Origin: Marinobacter sp. F4218
Lineage (GTDB): Bacteria; Pseudomonadota; Gammaproteobacteria; Pseudomonadales; Oleiphilaceae
NCBI RefSeq assembly: GCF_019443085.1
Contig: NZ_JAHZIL010000002.1
Coordinates: 248,001-312,000 of the forward strand
DNA: 64,000 nt
Reading direction: 5' to 3'
Shown: in pieces, positions 1-7,952 of the stretch
How positions within the stretch are numbered: the first letter of the stretch is position 1
Layout: the number at the start of each line of letters is the position of its first letter
Notes under the pieces: generated by a model
Databases searched by the model: none
What the model saw: the letters and a program-made list of their open reading frames with translations, nothing else
What the model was told of the DNA's origin: nothing
Made by a program: the position numbers and the translations under genes

Positions 1-134
1 GAAGATAAAACAGACGGCTAGTAATCTTGGGGTTGTCGGAAGATCCTGGGAAGGCTCAGATTTACGAAACTCGCAGAATCGCTGAGCCCTCAGACTTCAT
101 GAACATCCCTGGTCAAAAAGCGGTGACTTAAGGT

Positions 135-383
135 TTGACCGAGATAGACCGAGAGCTGATCCAAGACGTTGCTCAAGGCGGCGGTGCGGACCGCATCCTG
201 GAGGGTATAATCGCTATGGCTCATGCGATAGACGGACAGGTGGTTGGGGGCGGCGTTGAAATGGACGAGCAGTTGCAGTTTCTCTCCCGTATCGGGTGTA
301 ACTATGCTCAGGGCTTCCTGTTATCCAAACCACTTCGACAGGACTATTTCGAGGCATTGCTAATCCGCGATGCACCTTATTAA
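135..383 (+). pseudogene. C-terminal fragment of an EAL-domain c-di-GMP phosphodiesterase
   Basis: About 82 codons read as the last third of an EAL domain: an IDRELIQD stretch, then MAHAIDGQVVGGGVE, then GCNYAQGFLLSKPL, which is the usual end of the fold. The catalytic EAL signature and the first two thirds are absent, and an in-frame stop lies just upstream (near 126), so this is a relic. The conserved AEGVE segment is degraded to GGGVE. The only possible initiator is TTG. It ends just inside the upstream region of the next gene, which may have reused the sequence. No function is expected. Confidence 0.6.
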
Positions 384-399
384 AGGCAAGGAAGATATC

Positions 400-2370
400 G
401 TGACTCTCTCCGGCTCTAATCCCGATGCCAGCGCTTCTGTGGCAGCGTTTGACAAGGCCCTGGAACAGCTTGCGCTGACCCACCAAAGCAACCCTCTGGC
501 GCCGAATACCGAGGTACTGGAATCGGCACTTCAGGTCATGGCCGCTCCCGGAGGACTTGACGCGTTGTACGATCGAGTGCCGGCGATGGAGGCCAAGGGC
601 GTGTTTGCCAATAGTGACTGGAACCAGCCTGCCATTCTGCGGCCAGCGCTGGCTGTGCGAACGTTACGCCAGGGAGCCCCTGCCTATACGGTCATCGAAG
701 CCCTGAGTGAGCTCCGCCTGCTGGCCGTGGCCATGGGTGATTATCTGCATCCCGGAATCTCGGCGGAACAGGCCAGAAACTTCCTGGCTCAGGTGACGGC
801 CCTGAACCTGGACCTGTTGTCAGGTCAGATGAGCGAAGCGGATCGGGAGCGTCCGCAAGGGCTCGGGCACATCGTCAATTCGCTTTATCAGTTTCTGCTT
901 AACAGGCTGGGCTATGAGAGCATTCTCGACAGCCTGGTGGATGAAGTACGGCGTCTGCTGGCTCAACGCCCGATTCAGACAGACAGCATCAAACAGATGG
1001 TCAGCCAGATTGCCAAATGCCTGTTCGATCCGGCAATCGAGACCTCGGGCATGCACAAAGCGGCGCGTCTGGTCAGCGCTTTATTCGGGCCAACTCCGGG
1101 CTGCCGTGACGATCCGGGCTTCGCGGTCTACGGCGAACGCCTGGAAGCCATGGACGATGCTGCACTGTTTGAAGAGGCGAAAGGCTTTGCCAGTGGGATG
1201 CAGGAAACCGGCATGGTTTCCCCCTATCATCCGATGCTGTTACGGCAGCTGCGGGAGCACCGGGATGACCTGTTACCCCTAGCATTGGGCCTGAGTATCA
1301 CCGGCAACGATGTGCTCCAATGCTACCGTCAGATTGTTCATGAACTGATTGATCAGGTTATTCATCCGGAAACCTGCCAGGCTGTCTACGGCCTGGCCAT
1401 GTTTCTTGAACGCGGGTCCCTGTTTACCCCGCCCGTGGCTGCGGGTTTATGGCGGCAACTTGAACTGAAGCTGTGCAAGACCGCTGCGGACAAACTGAGC
1501 ACTGTTTTCGGTGATGCGCACCCGCCGCGGGTGTATCTGCTGGCCGGTGTGCTGAGCCTTCTGGGGCAGCCGTTAGGCGTTGGCCAGGGTAACAATCCGA
1601 CCTGCCAGTCAGTCATTGGCCTTTCGATGTGGTCCTTCAACGATGCTGACTTCCTGTTGCAACTGCTCGCCTGGGCTGCCCGTGATGACGATGTGGTTAT
1701 GCGGTTCGAAGGCCAGACCATTAATTCTCAGCGCCTGGAAGCTGGCCTCGCGAAGGAACCCCCAACCGATGTCGATCCGGTTTCATTGATTTTGATACCC
1801 CACCTTGACCGCGTATATGGCGAGATGGGGCGACTGTGCGGCGTGCGTGACGACGATTTGCATCGCTGGATCAATCCGGAAATGTATGGCTGGTGGGTAG
1901 GACACGGCTTTCTCAGTGTTACCAGTCGGGAGACCGGAAAAATTCATGATTATGAGGGTTTTATCCGCCACTTTTATGCCTGCTATCACCCTTACTACAA
2001 CGGCAACATACCCGTCATACACCCGCAGCCGGCGGGTATAGCTGTGACCGATAGTGGAGGGCGCCTCGTTGGACGTCACGCCATAACCATTATTCGCGTC
2101 AATCTCGATCGCGATGGCCTGATGCGGCTTTATTTTTTCAATCCCAACAACGACAGCGGCCAGGACTGGGGCCAGGGCATTAACTGCTCAACACAGAGTA
2201 ATGGTGAGCGCTATGGCGAAGCGTCGCTCCCATTCGCTGAGTTTGCTTCCCGTTTGTGTGTGTTCCATTACGACACGAGGGAAGTGGGGGACGTGTCGTT
2301 GGTTCCCGAGACAGACATTGTCCGGGCCACAGAGCTCGGCCGCACCAGCTGGGCTGCGGGTTATGAGTGA
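400..2370 (+). CDS. Large uncharacterised protein, possible cysteine-peptidase-like C-terminal region
   Basis: An open frame of about 656 codons. I choose GTG 400 rather than ATG 370 because GTG is preceded by an AAGGAAG-type ribosome site, while ATG 370 overlaps the end of the EAL relic. No signal peptide or transmembrane segment is evident. The N-terminal 400 residues look helical. The C-terminal part has Cys402 in NPTCQS, His560 in GRHAITI and Asn581-Asp585 in FNPNND, in the order and spacing of a papain-like catalytic set; this is inference from residue order only. I do not recognise the family. It is bounded by a relic upstream and a desaturase downstream on the same strand, with a gap of about 120 bases. 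Confidence 0.6.
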   Translation: MTLSGSNPDASASVAAFDKALEQLALTHQSNPLAPNTEVLESALQVMAAPGGLDALYDRVPAMEAKGVFANSDWNQPAILRPALAVRTLRQGAPAYTVIEALSELRLLAVAMGDYLHPGISAEQARNFLAQVTALNLDLLSGQMSEADRERPQGLGHIVNSLYQFLLNRLGYESILDSLVDEVRRLLAQRPIQTDSIKQMVSQIAKCLFDPAIETSGMHKAARLVSALFGPTPGCRDDPGFAVYGERLEAMDDAALFEEAKGFASGMQETGMVSPYHPMLLRQLREHRDDLLPLALGLSITGNDVLQCYRQIVHELIDQVIHPETCQAVYGLAMFLERGSLFTPPVAAGLWRQLELKLCKTAADKLSTVFGDAHPPRVYLLAGVLSLLGQPLGVGQGNNPTCQSVIGLSMWSFNDADFLLQLLAWAARDDDVVMRFEGQTINSQRLEAGLAKEPPTDVDPVSLILIPHLDRVYGEMGRLCGVRDDDLHRWINPEMYGWWVGHGFLSVTSRETGKIHDYEGFIRHFYACYHPYYNGNIPVIHPQPAGIAVTDSGGRLVGRHAITIIRVNLDRDGLMRLYFFNPNNDSGQDWGQGINCSTQSNGERYGEASLPFAEFASRLCVFHYDTREVGDVSLVPETDIVRATELGRTSWAAGYE

Positions 2371-2489
2371 GGTAGGCGACGAGGAAGCCCATATTATTCG
2401 CTATGTATATCTGTGGTGATCTCTAAATGATCCGCGAGCTGGAAATTCCCTGCCTCAAGATTTAATTTTAAGGCAGGGAGGGTCGCGCA

Positions 2490-3524
2490 ATGCGTCAGAA
2501 CGATATCCAGAAAATGAACAGCAGTTTGCCCGAACACAGTGCTGATATCCGGGTAGGCCGGGAGCTGATTCAAGCCACCAAACCTTACGTTGAAGAGTCT
2601 TATGTTCAAAGTTGGTGGCAAGTCGGCCCTACTTTCGGGTTAATGATCGCGGCCCTGATAGCTGCCGGAGCGCTTCCGTGGTGGCCGCTTCAGCTTGTGT
2701 GTTCCCTGCTGGGCGCACTCTTGATGGTACGTGCCTTTATCACCTTCCATGATTACCTTCACGGTGCCATTCTCAAAGACTCACGCGTTGCTTACTGGCT
2801 TTTTCATACCTATGGCGCTTTTGTCCTCACTCCAACCCGCTCCTGGAGTGCTAGCCATAATTATCATCATGGCCATGTGGGGCAGATCTCAGGCGCCAGT
2901 GTGGGAGCGTTTCCGCTTTTGACCACCCGTATCTGGCGGGCTTCAACACGGTGGCAGCGCTTAGCCTATCGCGTTCAGCGTCACCCTTTGGTGGTGGTGC
3001 TGAGTTATCCGATCGTTTTCGGCCTCAACATCACACTCATACCGTTAATTCGGTCCCCAGCCCAACACCTTGACTCCCTCATTGCGCTGATCACTCACTT
3101 CGGGCTGATTGGACTGCTTTGGTGGTTGGGTGGCTTCGGCCTGGCATTTTTTGTCATCCTGCTCCCTATGCTTGTTGCCTCTGCGTTAGGGTGCTACCTG
3201 TTTTTTGCCCAGCACAGTTTCCGGCGTATGCAGATTGCTTCGCCCGAAGCCTGGACCTATTACCGGGGGGCCATGGAGTCTTCAAGTTTCATGCGGATGA
3301 ATCGGGTCATGCAGTGGTTTACCGGTAACATTGGCTTTCACCATATCCACCATCTCAACGTCCGAATTCCTTTTTATCGCCTTCCCGAGGTGATGGCGGC
3401 GATTCCGGAGCTACAATCGCCGTTGACCACGACCCTCGCGCCGAGGGATATAGCAGACTGCTTCCGTTATGCCCTTTGGGACGAAGACAAGCAGCGCATG
3501 GTTTCTTATCGGGAGGCTAGCTAA
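2490..3524 (+). CDS. Membrane fatty acid desaturase-type protein
   Basis: A protein of 344 residues with the three histidine boxes of the membrane-bound desaturase/hydroxylase family: HDYLHG, HNYHHGH and HHIHH. These ligate the di-iron centre used to insert a double bond or hydroxyl into an acyl chain. Hydrophobic stretches lie before box 1 and between boxes 2 and 3, as in the family, which acts at the cytoplasmic face of the inner membrane. The length matches bacterial members. ATG 2490 has a GGGAGG site nearby; ATG 2514 is a weaker alternative. The substrate cannot be told from sequence: acyl-lipid desaturase is most likely, with carotenoid or other lipid hydroxylase as the alternative. It stands alone, with accessory relics on both sides. 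Confidence 0.82.
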   Translation: MRQNDIQKMNSSLPEHSADIRVGRELIQATKPYVEESYVQSWWQVGPTFGLMIAALIAAGALPWWPLQLVCSLLGALLMVRAFITFHDYLHGAILKDSRVAYWLFHTYGAFVLTPTRSWSASHNYHHGHVGQISGASVGAFPLLTTRIWRASTRWQRLAYRVQRHPLVVVLSYPIVFGLNITLIPLIRSPAQHLDSLIALITHFGLIGLLWWLGGFGLAFFVILLPMLVASALGCYLFFAQHSFRRMQIASPEAWTYYRGAMESSSFMRMNRVMQWFTGNIGFHHIHHLNVRIPFYRLPEVMAAIPELQSPLTTTLAPRDIADCFRYALWDEDKQRMVSYREAS

Positions 3525-3598
3525 CAGGAGCTGCCTAGTCGGTGAGCCCTGAAATCCGCTGCGTGGACTCCATCGCGAAGTTACCAATTCAGGCATCG

Positions 3599-3653
3599 GA
3601 TAAACATCCTGCACTTCACTGCCGCTTTCTCACCGTTCAGGACAGACGTTATC
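3599..3653 (+). repeat. attC-like integron recombination site relic
   Basis: GATAAAC (3599-3605) faces GTTATC (3648-3653), and inside them TCCTG pairs with CAGGA. This is the nested R and L box layout of an attC site, about 55 bases long, ending ten bases before a copy of the dispersed repeat. The boxes are imperfect, so it is probably a decayed site. Confidence 0.35.
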
Positions 3654-3662
3654 AGCCAATCT

Positions 3663-3681
3663 GAATGTCCGCTTTGTGACC
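3663..3681 (+). repeat. Dispersed repeat copy 1
   Basis: GAATGTCCGCTTTGTGACC, one of ten copies of this motif found between 3.6 and 22.5 kb, all in this orientation. It lies 10 bases after a GTTATC end. Confidence 0.7.
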
Positions 3682-3803
3682 GAACCTTCTTTCCCCACGG
3701 GCTCAAGCGACGTTTGGTGTGCAACCGAACAGACAGACTTCTGTCAGGCCTTCAAAGTTGATAACAGTGCACTGCTATTGCAGTGGCCAGATCGATGGAT
3801 CCA

Positions 3804-3859
3804 GGGTCAGGTCTTGCCTTTTGCTTCCAATAGCAGGGGCAAAAGGCAAGACCTGACCC
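3804..3859. repeat. REP-like long perfect inverted repeat
   Basis: Two perfectly complementary 21-base arms (3804-3824 and 3839-3859; core GTCAGGTCTTGCC) flank a 14-base loop. It is too long and lacks the T-tract expected for a terminator. The layout is that of REP elements mobilised by Y1 (RAYT) transposases; no such transposase gene is visible in the window. Confidence 0.6.
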
Positions 3860-3889
3860 CGGGTAATCGATTAGGTTCGGGAGGGCGTC

Positions 3890-4192
3890 ATGATCGGTTT
3901 AACTCAGGTATCGCAGGGCAATTATTTACCGACTGAGGGGATGAAGGGGCTTTTGCGGCGGTGGTTTTATCTGAAATTCGTTCAGAAAAAGAGCACCGTT
4001 GAACTAATGGCCGCAGCCTGCGATCTTCGAAATAAAAGCGCGTTGAGCATTGTGGCGCTGCTGGACGTCGACGAGCAAATGATATCTCAAGTGGTGGGCA
4101 AGAAAAGGCTCATTTTTGTTCAGAACTGCCATGCGTACCTAAAGGGCTCAGTAAACCCTGGGGGGTTGGATTCCGGCTTTTCAAACGACTGA
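3890..4192 (+). CDS. Hypothetical protein, 100 residues
   Basis: Starts at ATG 3890 with a GGGAGG-like stretch seven bases upstream (gggagggcgtc). The product is slightly basic, with no membrane segment and a helical-looking middle (LMAAACDLRNKSALSIVALL). I do not recognise it. It sits alone between the REP-like inverted repeat and a possible terminator at 4238-4278, in a region of gene relics, so it may be a small cassette gene or a fragment of something larger. Confidence 0.35.
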   Translation: MIGLTQVSQGNYLPTEGMKGLLRRWFYLKFVQKKSTVELMAAACDLRNKSALSIVALLDVDEQMISQVVGKKRLIFVQNCHAYLKGSVNPGGLDSGFSND

Positions 4193-4237
4193 TATCTAAA
4201 ACTGCCTTTTTTTGTAGCCTGGCACCTATGACATGGA

Positions 4238-4278
4238 GATCACGGTGATGCCTCCTTCACCACCGTGATCTTTATTTT
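4238..4278 (+). terminator. Probable rho-independent terminator
   Basis: GATCACGGTG (4238-4247) pairs perfectly with CACCGTGATC (4261-4270), followed by TTTATTTT. It lies just after the 100-residue hypothetical gene and would end its transcript. Confidence 0.55.
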
Positions 4279-4280
4279 GT

Positions 4281-4682
4281 TACGCCGATAGCGGTTTAAC
4301 CGACGGAAAATCAATATCAGTCGCTAGTGACACCTCTCCGGGTGTGCATGACATGCTCATCGCTTCCTGTGATCTCAGTCGGTATAAGGGGCTGGGAGTT
4401 GTTGGTTATCACGATATCCGTACCGATAACCTGAGGATGGCGCTCGCAGCAGTTGATGAGACTGCTACTCATCTCCCATCGCCTCTGAACCTATGGATGA
4501 ATGTAGGACTCAGTGATGATGGTGCTATTGAGTTTCTCGCACCGGTTTCTAAGCCGGGCGATGTAATGGAGTTTGAGGCATTAGAAGATCTGATCGTTGC
4601 AATGTCTGCCTGCCCGCAGGACATGACACCGGTTAACGGTGACGATAGGGAGATCTATGACCTTAATTTCAGGGTTTACTGA
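4281..4682 (+). pseudogene. C-terminal remnant of a DUF1989 (urea carboxylase-associated) protein
   Basis: The reading frame resembles the second half of the DUF1989 family, whose genes accompany urea carboxylase/allophanate systems. Visible landmarks are SDTSPGVHDMLIASCD, then YHDIRTDNLRMAL, NLWMN, VSKPGD and SACPQDMTPVNG. Full-length members are roughly twice as long; here the first half is missing and the frame merges upstream into the terminator hairpin. Initiation would have to use GTG 4344, without a good ribosome site. No urea carboxylase gene is nearby. I treat it as a relic; a functional half-protein is unlikely. Confidence 0.6.
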
Positions 4683-4777
4683 GTCACTGGATGAGTCGCA
4701 GAGCAGCTCGCTTGGAACAGCGATACTTGCCCACTATTTCGAGAGGGGGGGGAGGTTAGTCGCTGCCCACTTGAGCT

Positions 4778-4816
4778 AAGCACCTTTGGCACTCTTCGAT
4801 AGCGACAAAGGTGCTT
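4778..4816. repeat. 11-bp inverted repeat in a gene-free stretch
   Basis: AAGCACCTTTG (4778-4788) pairs with CAAAGGTGCTT (4806-4816). No T-tract follows. It is the only structure I see in the gene-free stretch 4683-5070 and could be a bidirectional terminator or a relic of one. Confidence 0.4.
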
Positions 4817-5070
4817 GGTTAGGTAGTTACTTCCGATGAAACCGAGCAAATGCAGCCGGGAGCATTCACGTGGGCGGTTCAGAGCATTCAGATCTTTTAA
4901 TTCGCCGCATTCGTTATAGACGCGCAGGGATTAATCGTCGGACGGGGGGTTAACCGGGTGAGGGAGCGCAATGATCCGACTGCTCATGCGTAAATAGATT
5001 CCTATTTTAAACCTGAGCGGAGGCGCGAACTTGGCCAGGATCACGCCCTTGGAGGGCCTGGCGGCCAGGA

Positions 5071-5259
5071 TTGCGCCTTTATCAGTGCTCCGGCCTTCAC
5101 CCGGCACTAGTTATCATTTCCCTGTTCTTTTGGGGCACTATTCTGGGGGGGGCCGGCATGGTGCTGGCGGTGCCGCTGACCGAGTTTTTCGTGGCTATCT
5201 GGGGTGAAATTAAGGCCAGCCTGACCCGCGCACTCGATAACGAGTACCACGAAACGTAG
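5071..5259 (+). pseudogene. C-terminal fragment of an AI-2E family transporter
   Basis: About 62 codons match the last membrane segments of the AI-2E/PerM transporter family (PF01594): HPALVIISLFFWGTILGG followed by AGMVLAVPLTEF. The other seven or so membrane helices are absent and only a TTG could start it. It is another truncated core-type gene in this relic-rich stretch. Confidence 0.55.
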
Positions 5260-5724
5260 CAACGAGTGATGAGCGATCATGGATTCAGCACAATATTTAA
5301 CTTATGCGCGGTGTTGTTGTTCATGGAACTTGGCAGCATCCAATAAACCGCCGTTAAACAAGAGATCAGTAAATTACCCGCCTAACTCCAGACAAAGTCC
5401 AAAACAAACTTAAAGTAGATCCGAGGATGGGGCGCTGATTCAGAATTCCACACAGATTACTAAATTCGTCGTCCGATTCTGAGGTGAAAACAATCTTGCT
5501 GAAAACAAGGAAGCAAGAGAATGGGGTGGGCCTCCATTTGCAGGGGAGCTATTAAACAAAGGCGCGCATGCTGGCATGCGTTATTGCCAAACCTGAATGT
5601 TCGTTTTGCGACCGTCAGCTATTCCGGCTAGCGGGCAGATATCTCCTTTGTGAACCATACTTATAGGCCCTCACCCTCCTAAGAGGGCCAAATGATGACA
5701 TTCTCTATCTGCCAAGCGCCCTGA
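5260..5724. other. Gene-free stretch with dispersed repeat copy 2
   Basis: No credible gene. Repeat copy GAATGTTCGTTTTGCGACC lies at 5595-5613, about ten bases after a GCGTTATTG end that resembles the R' box of an attC site. Confidence 0.5.
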
Positions 5725-5793
5725 AATAAGGGAAAGCTCGTTGGCCAGAAACTACCGCTGAAACTCGAACAAATATGGGCTATCCGCATTCGA

Positions 5794-6309
5794 TTGGAAA
5801 TCGCGAATAATGTCCGTGAACTGGCGATGTTCAACATGGCAATCGATTGCAAGCTCCGTTCCTGCGATATGGTTAAGCTGATAGTTCGAGATATTGCCAG
5901 GAACGGAGAGGTGTTGGACCGGGCGCAAGTGATCCAGCAGAAAACCAATCAACCCGTTAGGTTTGAGATCACCAAAAAAACACGTGAGTCAGTCGAAGCA
6001 TGGATCAAATATCGCGGACTATCTGGCATGGATTACCTTTGGCCGAGCCGGATCAGGAGGTTTGAACACATCACCACTCATCAATACGCCCGTATCGTCA
6101 AGAAGTGGATCGGAAGCATTGGACTCGATCCTTCCGTTTATGCCACTCACTCGATTAGGCGCAGCAAGGCAACATTGATCTACAAGCAGACCAAAAACCT
6201 TCGAGCTGTCCAGCTGTTGTTAGGGCACACCAATATGTCCAGTACCGTTCGATATCTTGGTGTCGAGGTCGAAGATGCTTTGGAGATAGCTGAGAGTATT
6301 GAGATCTGA
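5794..6309 (+). CDS. Short tyrosine recombinase/integrase, 5' end damaged
   Basis: The catalytic domain of a phage-type tyrosine recombinase, which cuts and rejoins DNA through a 3'-phosphotyrosine. The complete catalytic set is visible: Arg22 (LRSCDMVKL), Lys50, His119 and Arg122 (HSIRR), His145 (LLGHTN) and Tyr154. Homologous-looking sequence continues upstream in frame to an in-frame stop at 5722-5724 (VGQKLPLKLEQIWAIRIR), but there is no ATG or GTG in that stretch. A KRPEIRE stretch in another frame just before suggests a frameshift that removed the real start. It lacks the extra helix diagnostic of IntI as far as I can tell, so it is not an obvious integron integrase. It may be inactive. 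Confidence 0.7.
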   Translation: MEIANNVRELAMFNMAIDCKLRSCDMVKLIVRDIARNGEVLDRAQVIQQKTNQPVRFEITKKTRESVEAWIKYRGLSGMDYLWPSRIRRFEHITTHQYARIVKKWIGSIGLDPSVYATHSIRRSKATLIYKQTKNLRAVQLLLGHTNMSSTVRYLGVEVEDALEIAESIEI

Positions 6310-6408
6310 TTGCTGTAACGTGGCCCTAGATCCCAGGCTGCTAGGAAACGTAACGGCTTCCAGAGTCAGTTGATGATCATAATTAGGGTTCTCTATGGCT
6401 CCTCCAAT

Positions 6409-6493
6409 GTCTAAACAATCGCAGTCACGGCGACGGCTTTTCCATTGCGGCTTCGCCTTCATTCCAAAACCGCGCATGCTGCGGGCGTTAGCC
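6409..6493 (+). repeat. attC-like site upstream of the crotonase gene
   Basis: AAC (6414-6416), three bases, CGCAG (6420-6424) face CTGCG (6479-6483), three bases, GTTAGCC (6487-6493). The symmetric spacing mimics R''-L'' and L'-R' boxes of an integron attC site of about 85 bases. The last position of the GTTRRRY consensus is not met exactly. Confidence 0.35.
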
Positions 6494-6522
6494 ATCTGTT
6501 TCAGTTTCGTGGAGACATACAC

Positions 6523-7464
6523 ATGAGCGTGTTGATCAAGATCGAGCAAAGAGGGCGGGTTCTGGTTGCAAGGCTGGACAATCCGCCGCATGCCCTTATG
6601 ACGGAACCGATGATCCAAGAGCTGGAAGCACTAGTTATTCGGGCAGATATCGATCCAGGAATTGGCGCCGTCGTCTTCACCGGAGCAAACTCGGAGCGAT
6701 TCATTGCTCACTACGACGTTGGAGAGTTGCTGCAAGTCGCAAAGAGCTCTCCCGCAGTTTCCTACAATCAGGCAAAAGTTACGCTGGCTATAACACGCAT
6801 GCTTGCCCTAGTTCCCGGCATGCGTGCCTTGCTGCGTAAAACACCAGCCGCTGGAGTCCTGCAACTACAGGATTTCCACGACGTTCTGCTGCGGATGGGG
6901 CGAAGTGGAACAATTTTCATTGCAGCGATCAATGGCCAGACTGCTGGCGGTGGTTTGGAGTTTTCTTTGGCCTGCGATCTTCGCTATATCTCCGACCGCG
7001 GTGAACTTGCGCAGCCAGAGGTGCTACTGGCGTTTCCGCCGGGTGGCGGCGGCACGCAGCGCATGGCAAGGCTTATTGGCCGGGCACGTGCACTCGAGCT
7101 GATGCTGACGGGCCGAGGGATTACGCCCGGCGAGGCCGAACGTCTCGGGCTCGTCACTGAGGTCGTCCCGCATGAGCGCTTGCTGGAGAAAGTCATCGCT
7201 GTGGCTGAGCGGCTCGCGCGCAGACCCAAGGCAGCGGTGGGTGTTACCAAGCAGGCTGTTCTGGAAGGGGGCTCACTTTCGCTTGAAAAAGGACTCCATG
7301 TTGAGCAGGCGGCGTTTCTGGCACAGCTGGGAACACCACAGGCGAAACGGGCGATGCAAGCCTACGTTGACCATATTCAAAAAACCGGCGTTTTACCTGC
7401 TGGTGATCCTGCCGCACGAAAACGTTTAGAAGACGGCACCTTCGTGGATTTCACGAATCGCTAA
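6523..7464 (+). CDS. Enoyl-CoA hydratase/isomerase (crotonase) family protein
   Basis: A crotonase-fold protein of 313 residues from ATG 6523, a start chosen because the family N-terminus (MSVLIKIEQRGRVLVARLDNP) begins there. The family hydrates or isomerises acyl-CoA thioesters. The oxyanion-hole and active-site segments are present: AAINGQTAGGGLEFSLACD with one catalytic-type Glu, and AQPEVLLAFPPGGGGTQR with the second. The segment between residues 65 and 110 is longer than in the minimal hydratase, so the acyl substrate may differ. It stands alone, with attC-like sites at both ends (6409-6493 and 7461-7519), which suggests it was captured as a cassette. The substrate is unknown. Confidence 0.8.
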   Translation: MSVLIKIEQRGRVLVARLDNPPHALMTEPMIQELEALVIRADIDPGIGAVVFTGANSERFIAHYDVGELLQVAKSSPAVSYNQAKVTLAITRMLALVPGMRALLRKTPAAGVLQLQDFHDVLLRMGRSGTIFIAAINGQTAGGGLEFSLACDLRYISDRGELAQPEVLLAFPPGGGGTQRMARLIGRARALELMLTGRGITPGEAERLGLVTEVVPHERLLEKVIAVAERLARRPKAAVGVTKQAVLEGGSLSLEKGLHVEQAAFLAQLGTPQAKRAMQAYVDHIQKTGVLPAGDPAARKRLEDGTFVDFTNR

Positions 7465-7519
7465 CCCCGCGCTCCACGGGACGCCACTTGCGCGGCGCCC
7501 ATGAGCTTGAGCGTTAAAC
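7461..7519 (+). repeat. attC-like site at the 3' end of the crotonase gene
   Basis: CTAAC overlapping the stop codon (7461-7465) faces GTTAAAC (7513-7519). CGCTC (7470-7474) pairs with GAGCG (7509-7513). The inner hairpin GGG-A-CGCC / GGCG-CCC (7478-7500) has one bulged A, resembling the extrahelical base of folded attC. The length of 59 bases is typical. The R'' box is imperfect. Confidence 0.4.
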
Positions 7520-7952
7520 GTCTTACCCGAATGTCCGCTTTGCGAGCAGGCCGCGGAGCTTGGCGGCACTGCGGACAAGTATCGACGTCAAATCCAGCAG
7601 GATCTGGATAAAGCTGGTATCGATCCCAGTTTGCTTAGGTAAAGGCGCCTTGGGGCAATGCCTCAGAGGCGACCAGGCCAATCTGAAAATCGGGGCCGGG
7701 CCTTTGCTTCTGGCCAAATCCGCCCACTCCGACTACGGTTTAAGGCATAAACGCACGAGTTGGGTTCCTCTCTGGGCAGGAGTCTGCGATGCCGTACGGA
7801 TGCCTTGATCACACTCCAAGAGTGCTTCGGCACCAACTAGCCACGCTAGGCGGACGCGTTAGGCGCGCCGCTGCGTTTCAGCGTTAGAGCAATATAGACA
7901 ACAGTTAGGCTCAAATGATGGACCTCAATGAATATATTTAAAGGAAGAAATA
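7520..7952. other. Gene-free stretch with dispersed repeat copy 3 and cassette-end motifs
   Basis: Repeat copy GAATGTCCGCTTTGCGAGC is at 7529-7547, ten bases after the GTTAAAC end. Around 7840-7910 lie three GTTAGRS-type ends (GTTAGGC, GTTAGAG and GTTAGGC at 7904-7910), the last 42 bases before the protease start. I see no credible gene. Confidence 0.45.

Noticed and set aside
5725..6309. Calling the tyrosine recombinase an integron integrase (IntI) to explain the attC-like sites
   Set aside because: It is too short, and I see no IntI-specific insertion between the catalytic motifs; it belongs to a short recombinase group.
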